Notes: generated by a model not told the origin, from the sequence alone. A stretch of 64,000 nucleotides of DNA from Luteimonas sp. J29 (GCF_000472505.1 NZ_AWZR01000004.1:281583-345582); one strand, 5' to 3'. Positions 1 to 10,170 are shown, counted from the stretch's first letter. Program-made: numbers and translations.

Positions 1-676
1 CGAACAGCTTGCGGTCCTGCACGCTGGTGGTGCCGTCGCGGTACTCCTGCAGGCGGCGCTCCACGTAGGCCGCTTCCTGGCCGGCCACGGCCGGATAGGC
101 CGGGCCCGGGTTGCCGGCGCCGGCGGGGCCGTGGCAGGCCATGCAGGCCGGGATCCCGCGGCCGGCGTCGCCGGAGCGGAACAGCTGCTGGCCGATCTCG
201 TAGAACTTCATCCCGTCGTACGGGCCGCCCTCGACCACGGTGTCGTCGGCCAGGCCGGCACCGGCGGCCTTGGTGGCGAAGTACGCGCCCAGGTCGCGCA
301 TGTCCTGCGGCGACAGCGGGGCGGCGAATGGCACCATCACCGGGGCCTGGCCGCTGTTGCGCTCGCCGCTCTTGAACAGGGCCAGCTGCTGGGCGATGTA
401 GCGCTCGCTCTGGCCGGCGATGCGGGGATACGGCAGGCCGTCGGCCGGGTTGCCGTCGAGGCCGTGGCAGGCGGCGCAGGTCGAGGCGAGGCTGGCGCCG
501 CGCTCGGGGTCGCCGGCCTGGGTGTCGGCCAGGGCGGCCAGCGCGCTGCTGTCCAGGGGCGCGACCTCGACCGGCGGGGACTCCGGCAGCGGCTCGACGG
601 TGGACTGGGCGAACGCGACGGCGCCGGCCACGAGGGCAACGAGACCGGCGAAACCGATGGCGCGGGCGTGGCGCAT
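1..676 (-). CDS. Diheme cytochrome c4-type protein, C-terminus cut by window edge
   Basis: The reading frame opens with ATG at 676 and runs off the left edge after about 225 residues. A signal peptide (residues 1 to about 23, ending AFA-QS) targets it to the periplasm. Two c-type haem motifs are visible, CAACH (67-71) and CMACH (178-182), spaced as in the two-domain cytochrome c4 family. That family passes electrons from the bc1 complex or other donors to terminal oxidases. The N-terminal extension before the first haem is Pro/Glu-rich. The gene is divergent from engB, an arrangement common in gammaproteobacteria. The missing C-terminus should hold the second axial Met. Confidence is high for a diheme c4-like cytochrome. 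Confidence 0.9.
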   Translation of the reverse strand, partial: MRHARAIGFAGLVALVAGAVAFAQSTVEPLPESPPVEVAPLDSSALAALADTQAGDPERGASLASTCAACHGLDGNPADGLPYPRIAGQSERYIAQQLALFKSGERNSGQAPVMVPFAAPLSPQDMRDLGAYFATKAAGAGLADDTVVEGGPYDGMKFYEIGQQLFRSGDAGRGIPACMACHGPAGAGNPGPAYPAVAGQEAAYVERRLQEYRDGTTSVQDRKLF

Positions 677-817
677 TGCTTGGCTCCGGGAAAACGGTAA
701 CGCGGCCGCTGGGGCGCGGTCGCAAGACCGGGATTATCGCGGCGCCCCACCGGGACGGTCAAACACCCGCACCGCCCGTGAGAAGCTAGGCGCCGGCCCC
801 ACGCCCCCAGGAACCCG

Positions 818-1435
818 ATGTCGAACCCGTTCGCGCGCGCCAGCTACCTGCTCGCCGCCCACACCGCCAGGCAGCTGCCGCCCGACGGCGGGGCCGAGGT
901 GGCGTTCGCCGGCCGCTCGAACGCCGGCAAGTCCAGCGCGCTCAACGCGCTGTGCCAGCAGAACGCGCTGGCGCGGGTGTCCAAGACCCCGGGCCGGACC
1001 CAGCAGCTGGTGTACTTCGCCCTGCCGCCGCACGAGGGCAAGTACCTGGTGGACCTGCCCGGCTACGGCTACGCCAAGGTGCCGATGGCCCTGCGCGAGC
1101 ACTGGCAGGCGTTCATCGACGAATGGTTCCAGAACCGCTTCGCCCTGCGCGGCCTGGTGGTGGTGATGGACATCCGCCATCCGCTCAAGGACTACGATCT
1201 GCAGATGCTGGGCTACGCGGTGCGCCGCGGACTGCCCGCGCACGCGCTGCTGACCAAGGCCGACAAGCTCTCGCGCGGTGCGGCGGGCAATGCCGTGCAG
1301 GCGGTGCGCCGCCAGCTGTCGTCCGCCTTCGGCGACACCGTCGGCGTGCAGGCGTTCTCGGCCGAAACCAGGGCGGGCGTGGACGAACTGCGGGCGGTGG
1401 TGGCCGGCTGGCTGGACATCGCGCCCGGGGACTGA
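818..1435 (+). CDS. engB: Ribosome biogenesis GTP-binding protein EngB/YihA/YsxC
   Basis: A 205-residue TRAFAC-class GTPase needed for late 50S ribosomal subunit assembly; it is cytoplasmic. The G1 P-loop GRSNAGKS lies at 32-39, G3 DLPGYG at 79-84 and G4 TKAD at 146-149. The length is normal for the family. It starts at ATG 818 and is divergent from the cytochrome c4 gene, with about 140 bp between the two starts. Nothing unusual is seen in the motifs. Confidence 0.97.
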   Translation: MSNPFARASYLLAAHTARQLPPDGGAEVAFAGRSNAGKSSALNALCQQNALARVSKTPGRTQQLVYFALPPHEGKYLVDLPGYGYAKVPMALREHWQAFIDEWFQNRFALRGLVVVMDIRHPLKDYDLQMLGYAVRRGLPAHALLTKADKLSRGAAGNAVQAVRRQLSSAFGDTVGVQAFSAETRAGVDELRAVVAGWLDIAPGD

Positions 1436-1483
1436 CGGCGGGATCGCGGGGGCCTGCGCTCCCGCCATCCCGGGTCGGGACCG

Positions 1484-1499
1484 GGACGCAGCTGCGTCC
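1484..1499. terminator. Palindromic hairpin downstream of engB
   Basis: GGACGCAGCTGCGTCC is a perfect 16-base palindrome 49 bases after the engB stop. No T-run follows, so it is only a possible transcript-end or stabilising hairpin. Confidence 0.3.
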
Positions 1500-1581
1500 G
1501 GTCGCGCCGCATGGCATTGCCCGGCCCCGGATTGCGTGTGTCCGGGAACAGGCGGCCGGTCGCCGCCGTGGGAGACATGCG

Positions 1582-2166
1582 ATGAAGGTTCGAAACAGGG
1601 CGCTGGCCGCGCTGCCGGCACTGCTGCTGGCTGCGGCGTCCGCCGGCGCGGCCCCCCACCCCGAACTCGAGGCCGAGCAGGTGAACCTGCACCCGGCCGC
1701 GGCCTGGACCGCGGTGGGCGGCCCGGCCGGGCAGCAGCTGGCGCAGTCGTTCACCGTGGGTCGCAAGGCCTACCTCAGCCACGCCATGCTGCCGATGAGC
1801 TGCCAGCCCAGGGCCGACGTGCGCGTCACGGTCGAGAAGACCGACCCGGCGGGGCGGCCCAACGGCAGCGTGATCGCCTACGAGGAACTGCCGGGACACC
1901 TGTTCACGTCGGCGCCGACGCCCGCCGTCGGCATGCGGATGATCGAGTTCGGCAACCCGCCGCTGGTGGTCCCGGGGACCTACGCGCTGGTGGTGCGGGT
2001 CAAGGGCAAGCACTCGTGCGCGGTGGTGGCCAGTCCGCCCGGCGACTGGTACTCGGGCGGGAAAGGCTGGTTCATCGCCCTGCCCAATCCGCCAGAGTGG
2101 ATCGAGCTGTTCTCCGGCGAGGGCACCCACGAGCTCGCCTTCCAGGTCTACGTGCGGCCGCTGTAG
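1582..2166 (+). CDS. Secreted protein of unknown function
   Basis: 194 residues starting at ATG 1582, preceded by a GGGAGA ribosome site. Residues 1 to about 22 form a clear Sec signal peptide (leucine/alanine core, cleavage near AGA-AP), so the mature protein should be periplasmic or exported. Two cysteines (in the short contexts MSCQP and HSCAV) could form a disulfide. The mature part is rich in beta-type segments (alternating valines), suggesting a beta-sandwich. I do not recognise the family. The stop TAG directly abuts the stop codon of the convergent VIT-family gene, with no bases between. Confidence 0.75.
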   Translation: MKVRNRALAALPALLLAAASAGAAPHPELEAEQVNLHPAAAWTAVGGPAGQQLAQSFTVGRKAYLSHAMLPMSCQPRADVRVTVEKTDPAGRPNGSVIAYEELPGHLFTSAPTPAVGMRMIEFGNPPLVVPGTYALVVRVKGKHSCAVVASPPGDWYSGGKGWFIALPNPPEWIELFSGEGTHELAFQVYVRPL

Positions 2167-2862
2167 TCAGGCGGCCACGTCGAACAGGCGCCCGACCGCG
2201 GAAGCGGCCAGCATCGCGAACACGCCCCAGAAGCCGACGCGCAGCGCGCCTCGCAGCACCGGCGCGCCGCCGAGGGCGGCGGCGGCCGAACCCGAGAGCA
2301 GCAGTCCGGCCACGGTGGCGGCGGCGACCACGGCTTCCACGTGCGCGCGGGGCGCCAGCAGGGCCGCGAGTACCGGCAGGGCGGCGCCGGCGCAGAACGC
2401 GGCGGCGGAGGACACCGCCGCCTGCACCGGCCGCGCCCGCAGCTCGTCGGTGATCCCGAGTTCGTCGCGGGCATGGGCGGCGAGGGCGTCGTGGCGGGTG
2501 AGCTGTTCGGCGACCGTCCGCGCCAGCGCCGGGTCGAGCCCGCGCCGGCGGTAGATCGCGGCCAGCTCGTCGAGTTCGGCCTCCGGATCCTCGCGCAGTT
2601 CGCGCCGCTCCACGTCGAGGTCGGCGGCCTCGGTGTCCGCCTGCGACTTGACCGAGACGTACTCGCCCGCGGCCATCGAGAACGCGCCGGCGACGGTGGC
2701 GGCCACGCCGGTCACCAGGATGGTCTCGTGGGTCGCGCCGGCGGCGGCGATGCCCACCACCACGCCGGCCACCGAGACGATGCCGTCGTTGGCGCCGAGC
2801 ACGGCCGCGCGCAGCCAGCCGGCGCGGTGGCTGCGGTGGAGTCCGGGGTTGCGGCTGGTCAT
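2167..2862 (-). CDS. VIT/CCC1-family membrane transporter
   Basis: 231 residues. The N-terminal motif GANDGIVSVAGVVVGI and the following helix match the VIT1/CCC1 family of iron and manganese transporters (known family role: Fe2+/Mn2+ transfer across membranes). About five transmembrane segments are visible: two near the N-terminus (about 20-70) and a C-terminal set (about 145-230). Between them lies a charged Glu/Asp/Arg-rich region (about 75-140), the position of the metal-binding region in plant VIT1. The product is an inner-membrane protein. It is convergent with the upstream secreted-protein gene. The exact substrate is inferred only from the family. Confidence 0.88.
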   Translation of the reverse strand: MTSRNPGLHRSHRAGWLRAAVLGANDGIVSVAGVVVGIAAAGATHETILVTGVAATVAGAFSMAAGEYVSVKSQADTEAADLDVERRELREDPEAELDELAAIYRRRGLDPALARTVAEQLTRHDALAAHARDELGITDELRARPVQAAVSSAAAFCAGAALPVLAALLAPRAHVEAVVAAATVAGLLLSGSAAAALGGAPVLRGALRVGFWGVFAMLAASAVGRLFDVAA

Positions 2863-2961
2863 GGGATGCGCGGGTCCCAGGTGGCGTCGGGCGCATTGTG
2901 GGCCAGCGTGCGGACCCGTGGCGGAACGCGACCCGTTCGCAGGTGCCGCCCCGGCGCGGCC

Positions 2962-4815
2962 CTATTCGAGCTCGAGCACCAGGGGCGCGCGCGGCGGCAG
3001 GGTCAGGACGTCGCCGAGCCCGAGCCGTTGCCCGGTGAGCACGTCGCGCCCGCCCCGCGCGCTGCCGAGCGCGCCGGCAAAGCGGGCAAGCGCCAGGGGC
3101 GTGGCCGCGTCGTTGCGGTTGAGCGCGACCATGACCCGCTGGCCCTCGTGCTCGCGGAAGTACACGTAGACGCCGTCCTCCGGCGCGTAGTGCACCAGCC
3201 GGCCGTGGTGCACTGCCGCCGCGCCCTTGCGCCAGTTGAACAGGCGGCGCACGAAGTCCTGGATCTCCCGCTGCTCCGGCGACAGGCCCTCGCCGGTGAA
3301 GGCGCTGGCCGGGTCGCCGTCCCAGCCGCCCGGCATGTCCGCGCGCAACAGCCCGTCGTGGCGCTCCTTCGGCCCACGCAGCAGCACCTCCGAGCCGTAG
3401 TAGAACTGCGGGATGCCGCGGGTGGTGGCGACGAACGCGATGGCGAGCTTCCACAGCCCGAGGTCGCCGTCGACATGGGCGAGCAGGCGCGTGGTGTCGT
3501 GGTTCTCCGCGAACACCACCAGCGCGTCGGGATCCGGGTACAGGAAGTCGTTGGCCAGCGCCTCGTACACCGGCATCCAGCCGCTCTCCCAGGTGTCTGG
3601 CCGCAGCAAGGCCTCGCGCAGCGCGGTGTGCACCGGGAAGTCCATCATGCTGGTCATGTGCGGCACGTGGCCGCTGGCGTTGGCCTTGCCGCGCTGCCAG
3701 TGGGCGACGATGGCCGGGTTGTCGCTCCATTCCTCGCCGACCATGGCGAAGTCCGGGTACTCGTCCATCACCGCCCTGGCCCAGGCGCTGAGGAAATCCG
3801 CGTCGGCGTAGCCGAAGGTGTCCTCGCGGATGCCGGCCAGGCCGGCGTACTCGATCCACCACAGCGTGTTCTGGACCAGGTAGCGCGCCAGGTACGGGTT
3901 GCGCTGGTTGAGGTCGGGCATGGCTTCGACGAACCAGCCATCGGTGAAGCCGGCGCGGTCGCCCGGCGCGGCGTGCGGATCCTGCACCGTGGAGCGGCGG
4001 TGGTTGGTGGGGACGAAGCGGCCGCCGTGGTTGATCCAGTCGCGGCTGGGCAGGTCGCGCATCCACCAGTGCTCGGAGCCGATGTGGTTGAGGACCACGT
4101 CCATGACGATGCCGAGGCCGCGTGCGCGCGCCTCGCGGGCGAAGGCGCGGAAGTCCTCGTTGCTGCCGAAGCGCGGGTCGATCCGGTACAGGTCGGTGAT
4201 CGCGTAGCCGTGGTAGCTCTGCTCGGGCTGGTCGTTCTCCAGCAGCGGGGTCGGCCAGATGCGGGTGAAGCCGAGCGAGGCGACGTAGTCGAGGTGGCGG
4301 CGCAGCCCGGCGATGTCGCCACCGTGGCGTCCGTAGGGTTCGGCGCGGTTGGCCGCCTCGCGCATCCCGGGCACGCTGTCGTTGGACGGGTCGGCGTTGG
4401 CGAAGCGGTCCGGGGTGACGAGGTAGATCGCATCGCGCGCGTCGAAGCCGCGCGGCGGCGCGGGCTCGCGCGCGTCCAGGCGCCAGGGATGGGAGGCCAC
4501 GACGGCGTCGCCGTCGAGCAGTTCGATCGCCATCCCGCCCGGGGTGGCGTCGTCGTCGATCGCCACCGTCACGAACAGGTAGTTGGGGCTTTCCAGCGCC
4601 GCGGTCCCGAGCACGCGCACGCCCGGGTGGCGGATGCGCGCCTGCAGCGCCGCGATGTCGCGTCCATGCAGCATCAGTTCGACTTCGGCGTGGCGCATGC
4701 CCACCCACCAGTTCGCGGGCTCGACCCGCGACAGCGTGGCCGCGTGCAGCGGGGCCAGCCAGGCCAGCAGCAGGCAGGCGAGCAGTGCGACCGGCCTCGT
4801 GGCGTGCGTTCCCAT
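2962..4815 (-). CDS. Periplasmic GH13 alpha-amylase / cyclomaltodextrinase-like
   Basis: 617 residues with a signal peptide (1 to about 25, ending LHAA). An N-terminal beta-sandwich of about 100 residues of cyclomaltodextrinase type follows, then the (beta/alpha)8 catalytic domain and a C-terminal beta-domain. Conserved GH13 regions are seen: DVVLNH (about 238), IREDTFGYAD with the nucleophile Asp (about 330), GEEW with the acid/base Glu (about 360) and FAENHD with the transition-state Asp (about 435). The expected role is hydrolysis of alpha-1,4-glucans or cyclodextrins in the periplasm. The gene stands alone. Neopullulanase-like specificity is possible and cannot be separated by eye. Confidence 0.9.
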   Translation of the reverse strand: MGTHATRPVALLACLLLAWLAPLHAATLSRVEPANWWVGMRHAEVELMLHGRDIAALQARIRHPGVRVLGTAALESPNYLFVTVAIDDDATPGGMAIELLDGDAVVASHPWRLDAREPAPPRGFDARDAIYLVTPDRFANADPSNDSVPGMREAANRAEPYGRHGGDIAGLRRHLDYVASLGFTRIWPTPLLENDQPEQSYHGYAITDLYRIDPRFGSNEDFRAFAREARARGLGIVMDVVLNHIGSEHWWMRDLPSRDWINHGGRFVPTNHRRSTVQDPHAAPGDRAGFTDGWFVEAMPDLNQRNPYLARYLVQNTLWWIEYAGLAGIREDTFGYADADFLSAWARAVMDEYPDFAMVGEEWSDNPAIVAHWQRGKANASGHVPHMTSMMDFPVHTALREALLRPDTWESGWMPVYEALANDFLYPDPDALVVFAENHDTTRLLAHVDGDLGLWKLAIAFVATTRGIPQFYYGSEVLLRGPKERHDGLLRADMPGGWDGDPASAFTGEGLSPEQREIQDFVRRLFNWRKGAAAVHHGRLVHYAPEDGVYVYFREHEGQRVMVALNRNDAATPLALARFAGALGSARGGRDVLTGQRLGLGDVLTLPPRAPLVLELE

Positions 4816-5041
4816 CGTCCAGTCCCCTTCGTCCAGGTTGGCCCGAGGCTAGCGGCGCGGTCGCCGCGGGGGCAATGCGCGCGGCGATGAATTCGTATGC
4901 ATGGCGCCCGGGCGGCGCCCGCGTCGCGCGCGCCGGTGGCACGCCCGCGTTCCAGCGCCGGAATGCCCGCCGGCCCCGCGGCCCCGCATAATGCGCTGCG
5001 GCCGTGGCCGCACCCATGGCGTCCCCCTTCCGAGCCAGCGC

Positions 5042-6406
5042 ATGTCCAGCCCCAGCCACGCAGGCGATACCCCGATCACCCGTCGCGACCAGCTGGCCGG
5101 CGTGCTGGCCTCCGGCGAGAAGCCGCGCGAGGCGTGGCGCATCGGGACCGAGCACGAGAAGTTCGGCTTCCGCACCGACGACCTGCGCCCGCCGCCATTC
5201 GACGGCGAGCGCGGCATCGAGGCGCTGCTCAAGGGCCTGGTCCGCTTCGGCTGGGAAGCGGTCGAGGAAGGCGGACGGACCATCGCCCTGTACAAGGACG
5301 GCGCCTCGGTGACCCTCGAGCCGGCGGGGCAGCTCGAGCTGTCGGGCGCGCCGCTCGAGCACATCCACCAGACCTGTCGCGAGGTGGGCAGCCACCTGCG
5401 CGAGGTCCGCGCCGTGGCCGACGAGATCGGCCTCGGCTTCCTCGGCATGGGCTTCCAGCCCAAGTGGCGGCGCGAGGACATGCCGTGGATGCCCAAGGGC
5501 CGCTACAGGATCATGCGCGACTACATGCCGAAGGTGGGCAACCTCGGCCTCGACATGATGACCCGCACCTGCACCGTGCAGGTCAACCTCGACTACGCGG
5601 ACGAGGCCGACATGGTGCGCAAGTTCCGCGTCGCGCTGGCGCTGCAGCCGGTCGCCACCGCGCTGTTCGCCGACTCGCCGTTCACCGAGGGACGGCCCAA
5701 CGGCTTCCTCAGCTACCGCTCGCACATCTGGACCGACACCGATCCGGACCGCACCGGCATGCTGGACTTCGTGTTCGAGGACGGCTTCGGCTACGAGCGC
5801 TACGTCGAGTACCTGCTCGACGTGCCGATGTACTTCGTCTACCGCGACGGCCGCTACATCGACGCGGCCGGCAAGTCGTTCCGGGATTTCCTCGACGGCC
5901 GCCTCGACGTGCTGCCCGGGGAGCTGCCCACGCTGCGCGACTGGAACGACCACATGACCACCGCGTTCCCCGAGGTGCGGCTGAAGAAGTACCTGGAGAT
6001 GCGCGGCGCCGACGGCGGTCCCTGGAACCGGCTGTGCGCGCTGCCGGCGTTCTGGGTCGGCCTGCTCTACGACGATGCCGCGCTCGACGCGGCCTGGGAC
6101 CTGGTGAAGGATTTCAGCCGCGAGGAGCGGCACGCGCTGCGCGACGGCGTGCCGAGGCACGCGCTGGGGCTGCCGTTCCGCGGCGGCACCGTGCGCGAGC
6201 TGGCGCGCCGGGCGCTGGAGATCGCGGCCGCGGGCCTGGCGCGGCGCAACCGCCGGAACGATGCCGGCGACGACGAGCGCGAGTTCCTCGCCCCGCTGCT
6301 GGAAGTGGTGGACGCCGGCGAGACCCCGGCCGAGCGCAAGCTGGCGCTGTACCACGGGCCCTGGCAGGGCGACATCGACCGGGTGTTCCGCGAGTTCGCC
6401 TACTGA
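5042..6406 (+). CDS. gshA: Glutamate-cysteine ligase, plant/alphaproteobacterial type
   Basis: 454 residues. It makes gamma-glutamylcysteine from Glu, Cys and ATP, the first step of glutathione synthesis; it is cytoplasmic. The N-terminal block with [10 protein letters not shown], the [20 protein letters not shown] region and the [12 protein letters not shown] stretch are family signatures. I chose ATG 5042 (MSSPSHAG) because the upstream in-frame extension is Arg/Pro-rich and looks non-coding. The product fits the window functionally: glutathione is needed by frmA and frmB and by the monothiol glutaredoxin. Confidence 0.95.
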   Translation: MSSPSHAGDTPITRRDQLAGVLASGEKPREAWRIGTEHEKFGFRTDDLRPPPFDGERGIEALLKGLVRFGWEAVEEGGRTIALYKDGASVTLEPAGQLELSGAPLEHIHQTCREVGSHLREVRAVADEIGLGFLGMGFQPKWRREDMPWMPKGRYRIMRDYMPKVGNLGLDMMTRTCTVQVNLDYADEADMVRKFRVALALQPVATALFADSPFTEGRPNGFLSYRSHIWTDTDPDRTGMLDFVFEDGFGYERYVEYLLDVPMYFVYRDGRYIDAAGKSFRDFLDGRLDVLPGELPTLRDWNDHMTTAFPEVRLKKYLEMRGADGGPWNRLCALPAFWVGLLYDDAALDAAWDLVKDFSREERHALRDGVPRHALGLPFRGGTVRELARRALEIAAAGLARRNRRNDAGDDEREFLAPLLEVVDAGETPAERKLALYHGPWQGDIDRVFREFAY

Positions 6407-6457
6407 CCGCGCGGTTGCCGTGGCCGGCGCCATCGCGACGCCGGCCCGGCCGGCGGC

Positions 6458-7141
6458 TTACGGCAGCAGGTGGTTGCGGACGACGGTCCTGCCGTCCACG
6501 CTCACCGAGGCGTAGCCGTTGTGCTTGATGTCGTTGGCGGCGATCCGGCCCTCGAGGTCCAGGCGCAGCGTGTGCACATCGCTGAAGGCATCCGGCGGCG
6601 ACAGCCGCACCCCGGTCCACGCGTAGCTTCCGTACACGCCCTCGAGCTGGGCCTTGAGCGATTCCTGCACGCCGGCAAGCGCGGCGGCGTCGACCTGCGA
6701 CAGCGGGACCAGGTAATCGTCGAGGCGGAAATCGGCGGCATTGCCCGACACGCTGATCTCGATGTCGTGCGGTTCGGAGAACTGTCCGGTGTGCTGGTTC
6801 CAGCGCGTGCCGACCAGCTTCCGCGCATCGTCCGGGTTCTGGTAGTCGACCGTGCACACGGACATCGTGCCGTCCGCGTCGAAGCGCGAGTTGATCTCGG
6901 AGACCGGGACGTCGGGACCCAGGTGCGCGGCGATGGCGCGGAAGCACACGTCCGGGCCGTCGGCCAGGCTCGGCGCCCGGGCCGGCGCGGCGGCTTCGGG
7001 TGCAGCCGTGGCAGGGGGGGCGCCCGCGGTGCCGGGCGCCTGGGCATCGGCACCCGGCGACTTGTCGCCGCAGGCGGACAGGGCGAGGGAGAGGGTGGCC
7101 GCGAGGCCGAGATGGAACAGGGGGATCTTGCGCATGCTCAT
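6458..7141 (-). CDS. Putative lipoprotein of unknown function
   Basis: 227 residues with a lipoprotein signal: basic start, hydrophobic core and lipobox LSAC with Cys24. An Ala/Pro-rich linker (about 28-60) leads to a globular domain with two cysteines. An alternative start at the third codon (MRKIP) is equally possible. It is divergent from ppc with about 105 bp between the starts. The family is not recognised; membrane anchoring is inferred from the lipobox. Confidence 0.75.
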   Translation of the reverse strand: MSMRKIPLFHLGLAATLSLALSACGDKSPGADAQAPGTAGAPPATAAPEAAAPARAPSLADGPDVCFRAIAAHLGPDVPVSEINSRFDADGTMSVCTVDYQNPDDARKLVGTRWNQHTGQFSEPHDIEISVSGNAADFRLDDYLVPLSQVDAAALAGVQESLKAQLEGVYGSYAWTGVRLSPPDAFSDVHTLRLDLEGRIAANDIKHNGYASVSVDGRTVVRNHLLP

Positions 7142-7246
7142 TCCTTTGAATGCCAGGGGGTGGATCGGCGCGCACTATAGACGTCGCCAAGGTTGCGCCG
7201 GCAACCGATGCTGCGCTGCGTCAGCAAACGCGCTAACGTTTTCCCG

Positions 7247-9964
7247 ATGAACATCCCCGACGGCCCGCTGCGCGAACACCTTGAGTTCGCCGAAACCGAT
7301 GCGCTGCTGCGCGACGACGTGCGTCGCCTCGGCACGCTGGTCGGCGAAGTCCTGGCCGAGCAGGGATCGCCGGCGCTGCTCGAAGAGGTCGAGAGGATCC
7401 GCCGCGCCGCGATCGCGCGCCGCGAGCAGGGCCTGCCGGTCGACGCGCTGGCCGGGGAGATGGCGCGCGTGCCGCTGGAGGACGCCGAACTCGTCGTGCG
7501 CGCGTTCTCCACCTACTTCAGCGCGATCAACGTCGCCGAGCGCGTGCACCGCATCCGCCGCCGCCGCGACTACGAACGCATCAGCGACCTGCCGCAGCCC
7601 GGCGGCTTCGAGGCGGTGCTGCGCGACCTGCGCGAGGACGGCGTGACCTTCGAGGAACTCGAGGCCACGCTGCCGCGGCTGTGGGTCGAGCCGGTGTTCA
7701 CCGCGCATCCCACCGAGGCGGTGCGCCGCGTGCTGCTGGAGAAGGAGCGCGAGATCGTCGAGCGCCTGGTCGAGGACATCGACCGCGCGCGCACGCCGGT
7801 CGAGCGCCGCGTCGGCCTCGAACGGATCCGGCTCTCGCTCACCGCCGCCTGGCAGACCAGCGACACGCCGGCCGAGAAGCCCACCGTCGCCGACGAGGTC
7901 GAGCACGTCAGCTACTACCTCGCCACCGTGCTGTACCGGGTGGTGCCGGTGTACTACGAGGCCTTCGCCGACGCGGTCGAGGCGGTGTACGGGCGCCGCA
8001 TCCAGCTGCCGCAGGTGCTGCGCTTCGGCACCTGGGTCGGCGGCGACATGGACGGCAACCCGAACGTCAACGCCGACACCATCCGCGCCGCGCTCCACGC
8101 GCAGCGCGCCCAGGCGATCGCCCAGTACCGGGCCGACCTGCGCGCGCTGAGCAACATGCTGACCCAGTCGCTGGGCCGGGTGGGGGTGGACCCGGCGGTG
8201 GTCGCGCGCACCGACGAGTACATCCGGCTGCTGCCCGAGGCCGGCGCCAGGCTGCGCCCGCGCCTGGCGGACATGCCCTACCGGCGGCTGCTGGACATGA
8301 TGAAGGTGCGCCTGGCGCTGGCCGGGCAGGGCGATGCGAAGGGCTACGCGTCCGCGCGCGAGTTCATCTCCGACCTCGAGCTGATCGACGCCAGCCTCGC
8401 CGCCAACCGTGGCGAGCACGCGGGCCGCTTCGCCCTGCAGCGCGTGCTGTGGCGCGCGCGGACCTTCGGCTTCCACCTCGCCGCTCTCGACCTGCGCCAG
8501 GATTCGGCGGTGCACGACGCCGCGCTCGCCGCGCTGCTCGGCGACGAGGGCTGGAGCGCGCGCGAGGCCGGCGACCGCACCGCGCGGCTGCAGGCGCTGC
8601 TGGCGTCGCCGCCGGCCGCGCTGTCCGCCGCCGATGGCGTGCTCGCCTCGACGCTGGACGTGTTCCGCACCGTGCTCGACATGCGCCGCAGCCACGGCGT
8701 CGAGGCGATCGGCCTGTACATCATCAGCATGAGCCGCAGCGCCGCCGACGCGCTGGCGGTGCTGGCGCTCGCCCGCGTGGCCGGCTGCGTCGAGGACGGC
8801 GCGGTGCCGCTGGACATCACCCCGCTGTTCGAGACCGTCGACGACCTCGAGGCCGCGGCGGACGTGATGCGGTCGCTGTTCGAGGACCCCGTCTACCGCG
8901 CGCACCTGGCCGCGCGCGGCAACGAGCAGACGGTGATGCTCGGCTACTCGGACAGCGCCAAGGACGGCGGCCTGTTCGCCTCGCGCTGGGCGCTGCAGAG
9001 CACCCAGGTGGCGCTGACCGCGCTGGCCGACCGGTACGGCGTGCGGATCATGTTCTTCCACGGCCGCGGCGGGTCGGTCAGCCGCGGCGGCGGCAAGACC
9101 GAGCGCGCGATCATCGCCGCGCCGCGCGGGTCGGTGAACGGCTCGCTGCGGGTCACCGAGCAGGGCGAGGTGATCCACCGCAAGTACGGGATCCGCGCGC
9201 TGGCGCTGCGCAACCTCGAACAGACCACCGGCGCGGTGCTGCGCGCCACCCTGCGCCCGCGTCCCCGCGACGCGCGCGAGGTGCGCTGGAAGGAGATGAC
9301 CCGGCACCTGGCCGAGGAATCGCGCCGGCACTACCGCGCGCTGGTCCACGACCATCCCGACTTCCCCGACTACTTCCGCGCCGCCACGCCGGTGGACGTG
9401 ATCGAACGCCTGCAGATCGGCTCGCGCCCGTCGCGGCGGCGCGACGGCGGGATCGCCAACCTGCGCGCGATCCCGTGGGTGTTCGCCTGGTCGCAGAACC
9501 GCTCCGGGCTCACCGGCTGGTACGGCATCGGCCATGCGCTGCAGGCCGGCGTGCAGGCCTACGGCCAGGAGGCGATGTCGGAGATGGCCCGCGAGTGGCC
9601 GTTCTTCGCCGCCATGCTCGACGACGTCGAGATGCTGCTGGCCAAGTCCGACCTGGCGATCTTCGAGCGCTACTCGCAGCTGGCCGGCCCGCTGCACGAC
9701 GTGTTCTACCCGCGCATCGCCGAGGAGTTTCTGCGCACCTGCGACGCGATCCTGCTGCTCAAGCAGCGCGACCGGATCCTGGCCGACGACTACCGGCTGC
9801 GGCTGTCGATCCGCCTGCGCAATCCCTACGTCGATCCGCTCAGCCTGCTGCAGGTGGACCTGCTGCGACGCTGGCGCGCCGGCGGCCGCGAGGACGACGA
9901 CCTGCTCCGCGCCCTGGTCTCGACCGTCAACGGCATCTCGGCCGGCGTCCAGAACACCGGCTGA
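7247..9964 (+). CDS. ppc: Phosphoenolpyruvate carboxylase
   Basis: 905 residues. It forms oxaloacetate from PEP and bicarbonate to refill the TCA cycle. The catalytic His segment FTAHPTE (about 150-156), WVGGDMDGNP, the glycine-rich catalytic loop GRGGSVSRGGG (about 605-615) and the conserved C-terminus QNTG are all present. ATG 7247 gives the usual start; upstream in-frame codons do not resemble the family. It is a single-gene unit. A palindromic repeat lies after its stop. Confidence 0.97.
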   Translation: MNIPDGPLREHLEFAETDALLRDDVRRLGTLVGEVLAEQGSPALLEEVERIRRAAIARREQGLPVDALAGEMARVPLEDAELVVRAFSTYFSAINVAERVHRIRRRRDYERISDLPQPGGFEAVLRDLREDGVTFEELEATLPRLWVEPVFTAHPTEAVRRVLLEKEREIVERLVEDIDRARTPVERRVGLERIRLSLTAAWQTSDTPAEKPTVADEVEHVSYYLATVLYRVVPVYYEAFADAVEAVYGRRIQLPQVLRFGTWVGGDMDGNPNVNADTIRAALHAQRAQAIAQYRADLRALSNMLTQSLGRVGVDPAVVARTDEYIRLLPEAGARLRPRLADMPYRRLLDMMKVRLALAGQGDAKGYASAREFISDLELIDASLAANRGEHAGRFALQRVLWRARTFGFHLAALDLRQDSAVHDAALAALLGDEGWSAREAGDRTARLQALLASPPAALSAADGVLASTLDVFRTVLDMRRSHGVEAIGLYIISMSRSAADALAVLALARVAGCVEDGAVPLDITPLFETVDDLEAAADVMRSLFEDPVYRAHLAARGNEQTVMLGYSDSAKDGGLFASRWALQSTQVALTALADRYGVRIMFFHGRGGSVSRGGGKTERAIIAAPRGSVNGSLRVTEQGEVIHRKYGIRALALRNLEQTTGAVLRATLRPRPRDAREVRWKEMTRHLAEESRRHYRALVHDHPDFPDYFRAATPVDVIERLQIGSRPSRRRDGGIANLRAIPWVFAWSQNRSGLTGWYGIGHALQAGVQAYGQEAMSEMAREWPFFAAMLDDVEMLLAKSDLAIFERYSQLAGPLHDVFYPRIAEEFLRTCDAILLLKQRDRILADDYRLRLSIRLRNPYVDPLSLLQVDLLRRWRAGGREDDDLLRALVSTVNGISAGVQNTG

Positions 9965-10020
9965 GCGTCCGCCGCCGCGCGCCCGGGACCGGCGGCGCGG
10001 AGCCGACGCGACCCCTGTGT

Positions 10021-10095
10021 CCCGGATGCGGCCTGCGGCCTTATCCGGGCTACGCCACTTGCCACGTAGCCCGGGTAAGCGCAGCGCACCCGGGA
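10021..10095. repeat. Paired intergenic palindromic repeat (REP-like)
   Basis: Two imperfect copies of a module containing CCCGGRT/YACCCGGG lie head to head. One (10021-10053) ends in ATCCGGGCTAC and the other (10066-10095) begins GTAGCCCGGGT. Together they could form a long stem. The position between ppc and frmR, outside any gene, is typical of REP-type elements in xanthomonads. No transposase is adjacent. Confidence 0.6.
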
Positions 10096-10170
10096 CGCTG
10101 CGGCCTTGTCCGCGCGCCGCAACCGCTGCGCACGCGCCGGCCGGCCCGGGACTTCCGCGGCGCCGGCCTG

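Noticed and set aside
2072..6433. A 1453-codon open frame on the minus strand
   Set aside because: Its product is Arg/Ala/Gly-rich and runs antisense or out of frame across the VIT, amylase and gshA genes, which have clear family motifs. High GC removes stop codons from shadow frames.
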